Shown: piece by piece, positions 40,031 through 50,845 of the stretch
Numbering within the stretch: position 1 is the stretch's first letter
Layout: every line of letters starts with the position of its first letter
DNA from: AP-15 sp963772295
Lineage (GTDB): Bacteria; Pseudomonadota; Alphaproteobacteria; ATCC43930; CGMCC-115725
Reading direction: 5' to 3'
DNA length: 64,000 nt
Assembly: GCA_963772295.1 (NCBI GenBank)
Contig: CAVYWO010000002.1
Coordinates: forward strand, 1 to 64,000
The notes under the pieces: generated by a model
Databases searched by the model: none
Seen by the model: only the letters and a program-made list of their open reading frames with translations
Told to the model about the DNA's origin: nothing
Position numbers and translations under genes: made by a program

Positions 40031-43000
40031 TCAAGCCAACTCGGCGAGCAGCGCTTTGGCATCCTTCAGATCGGCGGTGTCGAAGCCCTCGGTGAACCAG
40101 CCATGGACCGGCGCCAGAAGCTCGCGCGCCTCGGCGAGCTTGCCTTGGTCGCGCCACAGGCGGGCGAGGCTGGTGGCGGCGCGCAATTCCCACGACTTCG
40201 CCTCTTGCGAACGGGCTCGCTCGATCGCCCGCCGATAGGAAGCCTCCGCCCGATCCGGAGCGATCGGGTTCCGCCGCAGGAGCAAATCGCCGATCAACCG
40301 ATGGACTTCCGGCTCCCATATAGCGTCGCCGGTGCGCTCGAAGTGCACGACCGCGGCCTCGAGAGCCGTCAGGGATTCATCGCTATTTCCATGTTTTTCA
40401 AGGCATTTTGCAAATAGAGCATGCCATATACCGAGGCCCCACCCGAACCCCATCCTTCGCATCTCGGCCAGAGCGCTCCGGAAAGCCCCTATGCGATCGT
40501 CTGCGCACTGCCCCGTCACCCAAGAGTCGTGCCAGATTTCGCACATCGAACCCCACACGCAGTCCCACGGAAACCCTTGTTCCCTTGCTATCATCAGATG
40601 CGCTTTGGTCCGCGCGGCCATCAGCTCGGGTTCCCTCCGCAGGATCCTGAGGCAAGACTCGCACAGCAAAGCGAAGCACAGGCTGAACGGATGAGCCACC
40701 CTCTGGGCCAGCGAGAGGGCGGCGAGCCCCCGCTCAGACGCGCGATCAGGATAGCCGACGCACCACAAGGCCATTGAACTCAAGACCCAGGGCGTTGATG
40801 GCCGGGTCTATCATGAAAATCTTTGGCCCGCGGTGGCGCTCCGGGTCATACAGGCCGCGCACCCGAGTGGCGTGAGACGGCACACTCGTGTATCGTCCGG
40901 ACCACAAGCAAATGACGCAGGCGGTGAGTTCGGCGAGCAAACGGCACTCATCGCTGCCGAGCTTTGCTGCAAGGTTTAACAGCTCTCGGGAAAGCTCCGA
41001 AGCGGTCTCCAGATCTGATTTCATCAAATAATGGATGAACAACCCCACAAGGCTGCGAAACAGCTCAGGGGTCTCGCCGGCGCCCGCGCACAACTCCTTG
41101 GCTCGGGTGTAGGCGGCCTCCGCCTGCAGAGATCCCCACCCTCGTATGGCAGTGAGCGGGGGGCCAAGCGCGAGGCGGAAGTCGATCTCCCGCGAGATCC
41201 GCTCGGACAATTCCCGCAGCGACGCGATTAGCTCGAGGCCCCTGGTCAAATGGGCGATGGCATCGGCGTTGGCCGAGGCCGCCATCGCCCGCTCCGCGGC
41301 GCGGCGATAATAAGCAATGGCAGGAGTAGGGAGCCCGGCGGTGGCGTAGTGGTGTGCGACCAGTTCCGGCTGGGTCTCGGCCACTTCCGGGAACGCGCCT
41401 TCGAGCGCCTCGGCGATCCGGGCGTGGAGCGTTCGCCGGCGCTCGCGCAATAGGCTCTCATAGGCCGCCTCCTGCACCAGCGCATGCTTGAAGGTGTAGA
41501 CCGCCTCCGGGACCTCGCCGCGGCCGAATATCAGCTCCGCGCGGACGAGCTGGTCCAGAGCCTCCTTCAGCCGGTCGTCAGGCTGATGGGCGACGGCGCT
41601 GAGCAACGGGTAGGAGAACTCCCGGCCGATGGCGGCGCCGATCTGGGCGACCTCGCGCACCGGCGCCAGCCGATCGAGCCGGGCCGTCAGCGAGTCGTGC
41701 AGCGTGGTCGGGATCGCCAGCGGCGGCAGCGCGCCGTCGAGCGCGTAATGCCCCTGCTCCTCGCGCAGTAGGCCGCTTTCGATGATGGTCTTGGTCAGCT
41801 CCTCGAGGAACAATGGCACGCCGTCGGTGCGGGCGAGGATCTGCTCGAGGATCTCGGCCGGCAGCGCCTTGCCGCCGGCAGAGCGCTCGACGAGGGTCGC
41901 GCCGTCGCGGCGGCCGAGGCGGCCGAGCGCTTGGATCGTGACATGGGCGTCGGCGGGCCAGGGCGCGGTGAACTCCGGCCGCGCGGTGACGAGGAGCAGC
42001 AACGGCAGCGTTGATGCCCGCGCCACGGTCAGGGTCAACAGCTCGAGCGAGGTCGGGTCGATCCAATGCGCGTCCTCGAACAGCATCAGCACCGGCTGCC
42101 GCGCCGCCAGCCGCGCCATCTGCGCCAGCAGTGCCTCGAGCGTCTTCTCCTTGCGCCGCTGCGGGGTGAGGTCCGGGAGACGGTATTTGTCGCCGGCCGG
42201 AATCGACATCCGCTCGGCGATGAACCCGATCTCCTCAGCGCCGGCATTCGACCGGGCGAGCAGCGCTTCGAGCTTGGCCAGCCGCGCTTCCGGCATTTCC
42301 TCGCGGCTGAAGCCCGCGGCGTGCTCGAGCTGGGTAATGTAGGGATGGAGCGCGCTCGCCTGATGGTGCGGCGAGCAGAAATAGCGCAGCCTCGTGTGCG
42401 GCTCGCCCGCCGGCTGCTGCAGCATCGCCTGGGCGAGACGTGATTTGCCGATGCCGGGTTCGCCGATCAGCACCACGACCCGGCCGTCGCCCTCCTTGGC
42501 CTGCTGCCAGCGGCGCCGCAATAGCGCCAGTTCCTCGTCGCGGCCGACGAGCGGGGTCAGGTCGCGCCCGTGCAATGCCTCGAAGCGGCTCTCGGCGGCG
42601 CTCCCGCGCACCACCCGCGCTGCCATCACCGGCATGCCCAGGCCCTTGAGCTCGACGGCACCGAGATCCTCATAGTCGAAGAGACCCCCCGTGAGCCGCC
42701 GCGTGCTCGGCGCGATCACCACCGTCCCCGGTTCGGCCAGCGCCTGCAGCCGCGCCGCGAGGTTGGGCGTCTCGCCGACCACCGCCTGTTCCTGCGACGC
42801 GCCCTGGCCGATCAGATCCCCGACTACCACCAGCCCGGTGGCGATGCCGACCCGCACCTGCAGCGGCGCCGCGACGGTGTCGAGCCCGGCCACCTTCTCC
42901 ACCAGCTTCAGCGCCGTACGCACCGCGCGCTCGGCATCGTGCTCGTCGGCCCGTGGATAGCCGAAATAGGCCAGCACCCCGTCGCCCATGTACTTGGCGA

Positions 43001-43394
43001 CAAACCCGCCGGCGCGGCCGATCACCTTGGCAACGCAGCGGTGATAGGCGCCGATCACTACCCGCAGATCCTCGGGATCGAGCCGCGCCGACAGCGCCGT
43101 CGAGCCGACCAGATCACAAAACATCACCGTCAGCTGTCGGCGCTCGGCGGAAGTCGCTGCCACCTCGGTTGCAGCGACGGCATTCGTCGCATTCGCCCCG
43201 GCAATCGATGTCGGGCCCAGTTGGGCGATGGCATTGCGGAGGCGCAGCCGATGACCCGCGCTCAACACTCCAATATCTTTGAGCAGCTGATCGTCGATCT
43301 GGTGGAGCAGGCCGGCGTCAATGTCATTGGCTTCAAAGGCGTCGGCGTATTGGCCGAGACCGACTGCCTCCAGCCAACTCCGCACTGCGCTCAT
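40031..43394 (-). pseudogene. SAM-cyclase-ATPase-TPR paralogue 6 (type D back end), single frameshift
   Basis: Start ATG 43394 overlaps the stop of paralogue 7 as ATGA, so translation is coupled. SAM domain 1-60 (MSAVRSWLEAVGLGQYADAF, the most divergent SAM of the set), cyclase with Asp94 and Asp138, ATPase Walker A at 311-319 with Lys317. At about 40775 an extra A changes the frame: the first part ends ALGLEFNGLVVRRLS, and the continuing frame reads ALWCVGYPDRASERG to the stop at 40031. Upstream of the shift 870 residues are intact, so a protein lacking the last TPR units could be made. The rest is close to paralogue 5. Confidence 0.88.
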
Positions 43395-46300
43395 GCTGCC
43401 AGCTCCTCCACCAGCGCCTTGGCCTCTTTGAGAACCGGCGTGCCGAAGCCCTCGGTGAACCAGCCGTAGACCGGCGCCAGCAGCTTATGCGCCTCAGTGC
43501 GTTTGCCCCGCCTCGCCCACAGCCGGGCGAGGCTCATCGCGGCGTGCAGTTCCCAGAGCTTTGCGCTCTGCCGCCGAGCGAACACCAGCGCCTCGCGATA
43601 GCTGGCCTCGGCTGCCGCCGGATCGCCTGTCGCCAACAGCAAATCCCCACGCAGCCGAAGCGTCTCGGCCTGATACCATCGTTCCCTCTTTTCCTCGGCC
43701 AGACGCCCCAACTCGGCGAGGTGCCCAAGCGCGGCTTGCCACTGCCCGGCCATCCTGCAGGCGTCCCCGAGAAGCGCCAGACCCCAAGGTCTAAAAGCCA
43801 TAAATCCAAGCTGATCCCAGCCACCCAAACCGGCGGTGATGAGCGGAATTCCCTCGTCCGCGTGCCCCAATGCCACCAGACACCACCCGCGCTCGATGAG
43901 AGCCCACGCCCGATAAAGTCCGAGCCCATGCTCGGTGGCGAGTGCCAGCGTTTCGTCGGCGTATTGCAACAACGATCCAGGCTCCAAGCGAACGAACGAC
44001 CGTGTTACCCAGGCGAGCAGCGCGAGGGCCAATGTGGCGGGATGAGAGAGCCGGCGCGCTTCGTCCACGGCCGTAGCACTCTGGAACAACGCTTGATCGA
44101 GATGTCCGAGGGGCGCGAGCAGCCAAGACAATATTAGCCGTAATGGGACCAGCTCATCGTTGATCAGCAGCTCCGAGTAGGAAGGCCGATGCGCCGGATC
44201 ATAAAGAGCAATGCCCTTCTCCAGGTATGCCCGACCCGCGGTAAATTCGCCCAGGTGGAAGCACGTCAACCCGCCGGCATGGAAGCCCATCACTTGCACG
44301 AGGACGTCGCCGGCTGTATCGCCCAGCTCTCGCAGCTCTGCAGCAAGCCGTCGCGCCTGCTTTAGATCGGCTCGTGCCCAATGGTCGGTATACTGGCCCC
44401 ACAGGGCGAACAGCAGGGCGCGCGGCCGGTTCAGCGTCGACGCGAGCTCCCGTGCCCGGGAGTACACCTCGCCTAGCTCCGGCGCGCCCCAGCCCCGGTT
44501 TGCGATGAGCGCCTGACCGAGGGCGATCTGTAGATCCAGTTCGGTTTCCCGGCGCCCATCGCCATCGGCTAGGACGGGAACCAGCGCCAGCCCGCGGCGG
44601 AGTAGCGCCACCGCCTCCGCCACCATCGAGCGCCCCCACGCCTGCCGCCCGGCGGCGAGCCAATATTCGACCGCCTTCTCGATGAGCCCCGCTTCCTCGC
44701 AGTGGTGGGCGAGTAATGCCGGCTGGGCCGCGACAATCTCCGGGAACCGGTCTTCGAGGGTCGGGGCGATATGAGCGTGGAGCTGCTGGCGGCGGCTGCG
44801 CAGCAAGGTACTGTAGGCAGCATCCTGCACCAGCGCGTGCTTGAAGGTATACTCGGCGTCGGGCGGCGTGCCGCGGCGGTAGATCAACTCTGCGCTCACC
44901 AGCTGTGCCAGGGCATCGTCCAGTTGCGGCTGCGGCATCGGGGCCACCGCACCGATCAGCTCGTGCGAGAACTGCCGGCCCAAGGCGGCTCCGATCTGCG
45001 CCACCTCGCGCACCGGCGCCAGGCGGTCGAGACGGGCCAAGAGCGAGGCCTGCAAGCTCGCCGGGATTGCCAAGGGCGTCACAGGCCCCGCCGCGGTGTA
45101 ATGGTCGCCTGTGTCGGTCAATATGCCGCTCTCGACCACCGCCTTGGTCAGTTCCTCGACAAACAGCGGCACCCCGTCGGTGCGGTCGATGATCTGCTCG
45201 GCGATCTCCTCGGGCAGCGCCTTACCGCCGGTGACACCCGCGATCATCTCGGCCCGCTGCCGCGGCGCCAGGCGGCTGAGGCCGAGCGAGGTGACGTGGG
45301 GACGGCCGGTCCAGGGCGGGGCGAATTCGGGGCGGAAGGTGACGATCAGCAGGATCCGAAGTGCGGGCACCCGATCGATGATCAGGTCGAAGAGCTCGAG
45401 CGAGGTGGGGTCGCTCCACTGCGCATCCTCGAACAGCATCAGCACCGGCTGCCGCGCCGCCAGCCCCTCCACCTGGGCCACCAGCGCCTGAAGCGTCTTC
45501 TCCTTTTGCTTCTGCGGGGTAAGGTTGAGCGGCGGATAGCGCTCGCCGGCCGGGAGCGACAACAATGCCGCGAGCAGAGGAGAGACCTCGCCGAGATCAT
45601 TGGTCGCCTGCGCGAGGACCACCTCCAGCTTGTCGAGCCGATCATCGGCCGTGTCGTCGCGCCGGAACCCAGCCGCCCGTTCGAGCTGTGTGATGGTCGG
45701 GTAGAGCGCGCTGTCCTGGTGGTGCGGCGAGCAGAACAGGCGCAATCGGGTGTGCGGCTCGCCACTCAGCTGCTCGAGCAGAGCCTGTGCGAGCCGCGAC
45801 TTGCCGATGCCGGGCTCGCCCGACAGCAGCACGACAGAGCCCTCGCCACCCTTGGCCTGCTGCCAGCGGCGCTGCAATAGCGCCAGCTCCTCGTCGCGGC
45901 CGACCAGCGGCGTCAGGTCCGGCCCGTGGCGCGCCTCGAAGCGGCTCTCGGCCCCGCTCTCGCGCAGCACCCGTGAGGCGATGACCGGTGCGGCAAAACC
46001 TTTGATCTCGATCGCGCCGAGACCCTCATAGTCGAAGAGACCGCTGGTCAGCCGCCGCGTGCTCGGCCCGATCACCACCGTCCCCGGTTCGGCCAGCGCC
46101 TGCAGCCGCGCCGCCAGGTTCGGCGTCTCGCCGACCACGGCCTGCTCCTGCGCTGCGCCTTCGCCGATGAGATCGCCGACCACGACCAGCCCGGTGGCGA
46201 TCCCGACCCGCACCTGCATCGGCTCCGCGGCCGCAGTGTCGAGCCCGGCCACTGCCTCGACCAGTGCCAGCCCGGCACGAACCGCCCGCTCGGCGTCATG

Positions 46301-46780
46301 CTCGTCTGCGCGCGGATAGCCGAAATAGGCGAGCACGCCGTCGCCCATATACTTCGCGACAAATCCGCTGGCGCGTTCGATCACGCCGGCCACGCAGCGG
46401 TGATAGGCGCCGATCACCGCCCGCAGATCCTCCGGATCGAGCCGCGCCGACAGCGCCGTCGAGCCAACCAAGTCGCAGAACATCACCGTCAGCTGCCGCC
46501 GCTCGGCATCGGGCTGCACCGGCGCGGGTAAGGGAGCCGGCACCGATGCTGGCGCTAGTGCTGGCGTCGCGGTCACGACGGCGGGCGGCGCTGCGGCGCC
46601 TATCGCGGCGATGGCGGAAAGGAGCTTTCGGCGATGGCCGACTGCGGTCACACCGATAGCGATCAGGTCCTCAGCCGTCAGGTCCGGCAGGACAACTCCG
46701 TCGACTTCGTTGGCCCGGAACGCCGGCTCGTATTGTTCAAGACCAAGCTGTTGAAGCCAACTCGCCACATCGATCGCCAT
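43391..46780 (-). CDS. SAM-class III nucleotide cyclase-AAA ATPase-TPR protein, paralogue 7 (type B back end)
   Basis: A protein of 1129 residues from ATG 46780, chosen because the SAM domain begins there (MAIDVASWLQQLGLEQYEPA); the open frame extends to 46849. Cyclase with Asp103 (MFCDLVGS), YMGDGV and VGETPNLAARL, ATPase with GEPGIGKSR and LFEDAQWSDPTSLELF (Gln replaces the usual His), TPR-like tail as in paralogue 2. The linker between SAM and cyclase is rich in Ala and Pro and longer than in the others. It is the first gene of a translationally coupled pair with paralogue 6 (ATGA overlap at 43391-43394). The upstream region is occupied by Sir2 and invertase scraps, not by element E. Confidence 0.92.
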   Translation of the reverse strand: MAIDVASWLQQLGLEQYEPAFRANEVDGVVLPDLTAEDLIAIGVTAVGHRRKLLSAIAAIGAAAPPAVVTATPALAPASVPAPLPAPVQPDAERRQLTVMFCDLVGSTALSARLDPEDLRAVIGAYHRCVAGVIERASGFVAKYMGDGVLAYFGYPRADEHDAERAVRAGLALVEAVAGLDTAAAEPMQVRVGIATGLVVVGDLIGEGAAQEQAVVGETPNLAARLQALAEPGTVVIGPSTRRLTSGLFDYEGLGAIEIKGFAAPVIASRVLRESGAESRFEARHGPDLTPLVGRDEELALLQRRWQQAKGGEGSVVLLSGEPGIGKSRLAQALLEQLSGEPHTRLRLFCSPHHQDSALYPTITQLERAAGFRRDDTADDRLDKLEVVLAQATNDLGEVSPLLAALLSLPAGERYPPLNLTPQKQKEKTLQALVAQVEGLAARQPVLMLFEDAQWSDPTSLELFDLIIDRVPALRILLIVTFRPEFAPPWTGRPHVTSLGLSRLAPRQRAEMIAGVTGGKALPEEIAEQIIDRTDGVPLFVEELTKAVVESGILTDTGDHYTAAGPVTPLAIPASLQASLLARLDRLAPVREVAQIGAALGRQFSHELIGAVAPMPQPQLDDALAQLVSAELIYRRGTPPDAEYTFKHALVQDAAYSTLLRSRRQQLHAHIAPTLEDRFPEIVAAQPALLAHHCEEAGLIEKAVEYWLAAGRQAWGRSMVAEAVALLRRGLALVPVLADGDGRRETELDLQIALGQALIANRGWGAPELGEVYSRARELASTLNRPRALLFALWGQYTDHWARADLKQARRLAAELRELGDTAGDVLVQVMGFHAGGLTCFHLGEFTAGRAYLEKGIALYDPAHRPSYSELLINDELVPLRLILSWLLAPLGHLDQALFQSATAVDEARRLSHPATLALALLAWVTRSFVRLEPGSLLQYADETLALATEHGLGLYRAWALIERGWCLVALGHADEGIPLITAGLGGWDQLGFMAFRPWGLALLGDACRMAGQWQAALGHLAELGRLAEEKRERWYQAETLRLRGDLLLATGDPAAAEASYREALVFARRQSAKLWELHAAMSLARLWARRGKRTEAHKLLAPVYGWFTEGFGTPVLKEAKALVEELAA

Positions 46781-46829
46781 GACGGGAGCCCTCATGCGGA
46801 AGACCCACCGTGTGCCGATTGAGGCGTGA

Positions 46830-47135
46830 CAGCAACAGGGCCGTTTCAACTTTCCTCGATTGCGCGGCGCGCTACGAGATCGAGCGGCTGCGCGCGGCCT
46901 TCGAACGCGACCGGACGGCGCCGTGCTGCGCCCGCTGCGGCGGTTTCATCAAGACGGCGACGATTTCGTTCGGCCAGGGGATGCCGGTGGCGGCGACGCG
47001 GCGCGCCCAGAGCGAAACCCTGGCCGCCGATCTGTTCATCGTCGCCGGGTCCTCGCTCGTCGTCTATCCGGCGGCCGGGTTTCCGGAATTGGCCAAGCAC
47101 AACGGCGCGGTTTACAGTCGCTGGACACCCCTAAA
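46830..47135 (+). pseudogene. Sir2-family deacetylase fragment
   Basis: The frame reads ARYEIERLRAAFERD, APCCARCGGFIKTATISFGQ and DLFIVAGSSLVVYPAAGFPE. These are the zinc-ribbon and C-terminal NAD-pocket segments of sirtuin-type deacetylases (CxxCGGxxKPxxVxFGE; GSSLxVYPAA). The first zinc pair is reduced to one Cys (FLDCAARY), and the catalytic His region lies beyond the left breakpoint. The right end passes into an invertase tail near 47140-47170. Non-functional remnant. Confidence 0.75.
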
Positions 47136-47176
47136 AAACCGTGCACCCAAGCGGGTCTTTGCTGCCGTGCGGCGCG

Positions 47177-47354
47177 TTGGCCCACCGGAGGCCGCCCACC
47201 GAAACTCATGGACGACGACATCGAGGCCGCCAAGGCGATGCTCACCAATCCCGACATCGGCGTGACGCAAATCGCGCACCGCCTCGGCGTCTCTCCGGCG
47301 ACGCTCTACCGCTACATCCCTGCCGCACGAACCGCGAATACCCCAGGCGTCTGA
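47177..47354 (+). pseudogene. Serine recombinase (invertase) C-terminal helix-turn-helix fragment
   Basis: The plus-strand frame ending at TGA 47352-47354 reads GRPPKLMDDDIEAAKAML and then GVTQIAHRLGVSPATLYRYI. This is the DNA-binding helix-turn-helix of Hin/Gin-type invertases (GRxxKL...IAxxLGVSxxTLYRY). The catalytic domain is absent. It is joined to the Sir2 remnant in a different frame, so the two were brought together by a deletion. Confidence 0.75.
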
Positions 47355-47389
47355 GAGGGCGCTCTATCAGGATCGTCCGGCCCATCCCA

Positions 47390-47506
47390 TTCGATCGAAT
47401 GGCTCAAGCCGACCCTTTGCGGCCCTTCATGACCGCACCAGAGGATCGTCGGGTTTACCAGCAAGCGGTCATTCGCGCCAGACTGCTGGTCACGCTGACG
47501 ACCGGC
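47390..47506 (-). repeat. Trailer element T after paralogue 8
   Basis: In gene direction AGTCTGGCGCGAATGACCGC, CCGACGATCCTCTGGTG and ATGAAGGGCCGCAAAG. It matches 39909-40030 almost base for base over about 120 bases. It includes a perfect 8-base inverted repeat, ATGACCGC at 47429-47436 with GCGGTCAT at 47465-47472. The similarity to the Sir2/invertase side stops near 47390. Confidence 0.7.
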
Positions 47507-50500
47507 TCAAGCCAACTCGTCGAGCAGCCCCTTTGCCTCCTTGAGATCGGGCGTCTCGAAACCCTCGGTGAACCAGCCGTAAATTGGCGTGAGTAGGGCG
47601 CGTGCCTCGCCTTCTTTGCCGTGGTCGCGCCAGAGCCGGGCAAGGCCGGTCGCCGCGCGCAGTTCGTAGAGTTTGGCGCTCTGGCGCTGAGCGAGCGCGA
47701 TCGCCTCGCGCAGGCAGGCCTCGGCCGCAGCGCGATCGCCGGTTTGCATCAGCAATTCACCCCGCATCCGATGCCACTCGGCCGCGTCGAGCCGCTCCTC
47801 GGTCGCCTCGATGATTTGCCGAGCCTCGTCGAGGCAGTTCAGCCCTTCGATCGACTGCCCGAGGATGCCGTGGGCCTCGGCGAGTGAGATCAGCAGCCCC
47901 GGTTTCCCCAAAACAGTTCCGGTGTCATCGAGCGCCGCCAGCCCCTGCTTTAGCATCGCCAAGCCCTCCCGCGCTTGCTTGAGGGCGACCAAGACCCGTC
48001 CGCGGGCTCCTGTTGCCCGCGCCGACCATAGCGAAAAACCTTGCTCGGTCGACAACGCCGAAAGTTCCTCGGTTTGCGCTTGCATTTCGGGCGAGCGCGT
48101 GGTCCACGAGACCGAGACCGCCCAGGCGAGCACGTGAGCCAGCGTAAAGGCATGCGCTAGCCTCCGGGCCTCCGCGAGCGCCTCGTTCAGCCGAGACCGT
48201 GCCTGATCGATGAAACCCAGATACGCCAGGGTTATCGCCAGGTGCGCGAGCATCACGGCATACAGATCCGCCAACGCCAGTCCCGCGCTGGCGGCGGCGC
48301 GAACCGCCGGATCCGCGAGACCATGACACCGCTCCAGAAGATCGCGGGCGGCAACGAACTGCCCGAGACAGCAGCAGGCCAACCCGCGGAAATCGCGACC
48401 AATCAGTTGCGCCGCGACATCGTTCCGCTCCTCGCCGATCTTCTCCATCTGCTCGGCAAGCGACAGAGCCACCCGGTGCTCGGATCGGGCAAAATGAAAT
48501 ATCCATTGGTTCACGAGTAGCGGCCAGAGATGCTCGCGCCGGTCGAGCCGCTCGGCCAGCGCACGCGCCCGGCCGACGGTTGCGCCGACCTCGTCCGCGG
48601 CCCAACCCTTGGTGGCGGTCAGCGCCGATCCGAGCGCGATCAGCAGCTCCAACTCCTGTTGCCGCCGCGATGGGTCGTCCGGCAGGCCGATCAGGATGTC
48701 CAACCCTTTCCGCAGCAGCGCGTCCGCTTCCTGCATCGCCGAGTGCACCAGCGCCTGCCGACCCGCCGTCAGCAGATAGCCAACCGCCTTGCGGATCAGG
48801 CCCGCTTGCTCGCAGTGATGCGCGAGCAGTTCCGGTTGCGCGGCTGTGATGTCGGGGAACTGTTCTTCGAGGATCGCGGCGGTACGGGCATGCAGCTGCT
48901 GCCGTCGGCTTCGCAACAAGGTGCCGTAGGCAGCGTCCTGCACCAGCGCGTGCTTGAACAGGTAGGTCGATTGCGGCGGCGTGCCGCGCGCGAATAAGAG
49001 GCCCGAGCCGGCCAGCCTGTCCAGCGCCTCGCGCAATCGCAGATCCGGCAGATCGGCGACGGCCGCCAGCAGCTCGTAACCGAACTCACGGCCGAGCACG
49101 GCGCCTTTCTGCGCTATGTCCTTGGCCACCGGCCCCAGCCGATCGAGCCGCGCCATCAGCGAGGCGTGGAGCATGGCGGGAACCGACAGTCCCGGTTGCG
49201 GCACGGCCGACAGGATCGAGACCCCCTGCGTGCCGGATTCGAGTACCGCCTTCGTCAGCTCCTCGACGAACAACGGCACGCCGTCGGCGCGTTCCGCGAT
49301 CTCTTCGACGGCCGCGCTCGACAGCGCGTTGCCGGCGAGGTTTTCGACCATGGCCGCGGCATCATGCCGATCGAGCCGCGCCAGATTGAGCATCGCGACA
49401 TGTGGCGACCCAGCCCAGGGCGGCTGGAATTCGGGGCGGAACGTTGCCAGCAGCAGCACCGGCCAATCCGCAACCTGTTCGATTATCCGCTCGAACAGCT
49501 CGCGCGAACTCGGATCGATCCACTGGATGTCTTCGAACACCATGAGTACCGGGTGACGCTGCGAGAGCCGCTCGAGCTGCCGAACGAGGGCGTTGAAGAT
49601 CAGCTCCTTCTTGCGTTGCGGGCTCAAATCCGGCGCCGGCGCGCGATCGGAGGCCAGCCCATGCAGCTCGGCGATCAGCGCCAGATCTTCGTCTGGGGTG
49701 TCCTCAGCCAGCACCGCTTGCAGCTTGACGAGCCTGACGGCGGGCGGATCGCCGCGGGCAAAGCCGGCCGCGCGTTCCATTTGCGCAATCACCGGATAAA
49801 GCGCGCTGTCCTGGCGGTGGGGTGCGCAGAAATAGCGCAATCTTGCGTGCGGCTCGGGGGCAATCCGCTCGATCTGCGCCTCGGCCAAACGGGATTTGCC
49901 GACGCCCGGCTCGCCGGCGATCAACACCACGCGCCCGCCGCCCGCCTTCGCCTGTGTCCAGCGACGAAACAGCAGCCCCAATTCCTCGTCGCGGCCGACC
50001 AGCGGCGTCGCACCACGACGGAGAGCCTCGAAGCGGCCCAGCGTCCGGTTCTCCACCAACACCCGCCAAGCCCGCTGCGGCTCGGCAAATCCTTTCGGCT
50101 GCGTTGGCCCGAGTTCGGCCGTCTCGAACAATGCGCCGATCTGGCGGTGCGTGCCTTCGGCAATGACGATCCCGTTCGGCTCGGCCAGCGCTTGCAGACG
50201 CGCGGCGAGGTTCGGGGTCTGCCCGACAATCGCTTGTTCCTGCGCGGAACCTGCCCCGATCAAGTCGCCCACGACGACGAGCCCGCTGGCAATGCCGATG
50301 CGCAGCCGCAATCGCTCCGGTGCATCCAGTTCGCCGACCGCATCGACCAGCGACAGGGCGGACCGAACCGCCTGTTCGGCATCGTCTTCGTGCGCCTGCG
50401 GGTAGCCGAAATAGACCAGCGCCCCGTCGCCCATGTACTTGGCAACAAAGCCATGATGGCGATCCACGACGGCGGCGATGCAGGCCTGATACCGACCGAT

Positions 50501-50845
50501 CACCTCGCGCAGATCCTCGGGATCGAGCCGAGCCGAAAGCGCCGTCGAGCCGACCAGATCGCAGAACATCACCGTCAGCTGCCGGCGCTCGGCATCGCTA
50601 GTCGGAGGGGAGACGGCAGTAGATGTCGCGCTCGCCGCCGGTTGGGCCAAGCCACGCGTCGGCTCCGCCCCCAGGGCGGCGATCGCGGCGAGGAGCTTGC
50701 GGCGGTGGCCAATCGAGGTCACTCCAAGGCCGATCAGGTCTTCGGCTGTGAGCTCCGGCAATACTTCGGCATCGACATCGTTCTCGCGGAATGCAGGCGC
50801 GTATTGTTCGAGCCCCAGCCCGCGCAGCCACGCCGCTATGTCCAT
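47507..50845 (-). CDS. SAM-class III nucleotide cyclase-AAA ATPase-TPR protein, paralogue 8 (type C back end)
   Basis: Intact protein of 1112 residues. SAM 1-60 (MDIAAWLRGLGLEQYAPAF), cyclase with Asp96 and YMGDGA (the usual Val is Ala) and IVGQTPNLAARL, ATPase with GEPGVGKSR and VFEDIQWIDPSS, TPR-like tail ending LLTPIYGWFTEGF. The cyclase region differs more from the others (YQACIAAVVDRHHGFVAKYM), so this is an older branch of the family. Start follows CGAGGATCACCGC. It lies 341 bases downstream of paralogue 9, with a T-E spacer between. Confidence 0.93.
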   Translation of the reverse strand: MDIAAWLRGLGLEQYAPAFRENDVDAEVLPELTAEDLIGLGVTSIGHRRKLLAAIAALGAEPTRGLAQPAASATSTAVSPPTSDAERRQLTVMFCDLVGSTALSARLDPEDLREVIGRYQACIAAVVDRHHGFVAKYMGDGALVYFGYPQAHEDDAEQAVRSALSLVDAVGELDAPERLRLRIGIASGLVVVGDLIGAGSAQEQAIVGQTPNLAARLQALAEPNGIVIAEGTHRQIGALFETAELGPTQPKGFAEPQRAWRVLVENRTLGRFEALRRGATPLVGRDEELGLLFRRWTQAKAGGGRVVLIAGEPGVGKSRLAEAQIERIAPEPHARLRYFCAPHRQDSALYPVIAQMERAAGFARGDPPAVRLVKLQAVLAEDTPDEDLALIAELHGLASDRAPAPDLSPQRKKELIFNALVRQLERLSQRHPVLMVFEDIQWIDPSSRELFERIIEQVADWPVLLLATFRPEFQPPWAGSPHVAMLNLARLDRHDAAAMVENLAGNALSSAAVEEIAERADGVPLFVEELTKAVLESGTQGVSILSAVPQPGLSVPAMLHASLMARLDRLGPVAKDIAQKGAVLGREFGYELLAAVADLPDLRLREALDRLAGSGLLFARGTPPQSTYLFKHALVQDAAYGTLLRSRRQQLHARTAAILEEQFPDITAAQPELLAHHCEQAGLIRKAVGYLLTAGRQALVHSAMQEADALLRKGLDILIGLPDDPSRRQQELELLIALGSALTATKGWAADEVGATVGRARALAERLDRREHLWPLLVNQWIFHFARSEHRVALSLAEQMEKIGEERNDVAAQLIGRDFRGLACCCLGQFVAARDLLERCHGLADPAVRAAASAGLALADLYAVMLAHLAITLAYLGFIDQARSRLNEALAEARRLAHAFTLAHVLAWAVSVSWTTRSPEMQAQTEELSALSTEQGFSLWSARATGARGRVLVALKQAREGLAMLKQGLAALDDTGTVLGKPGLLISLAEAHGILGQSIEGLNCLDEARQIIEATEERLDAAEWHRMRGELLMQTGDRAAAEACLREAIALAQRQSAKLYELRAATGLARLWRDHGKEGEARALLTPIYGWFTEGFETPDLKEAKGLLDELA

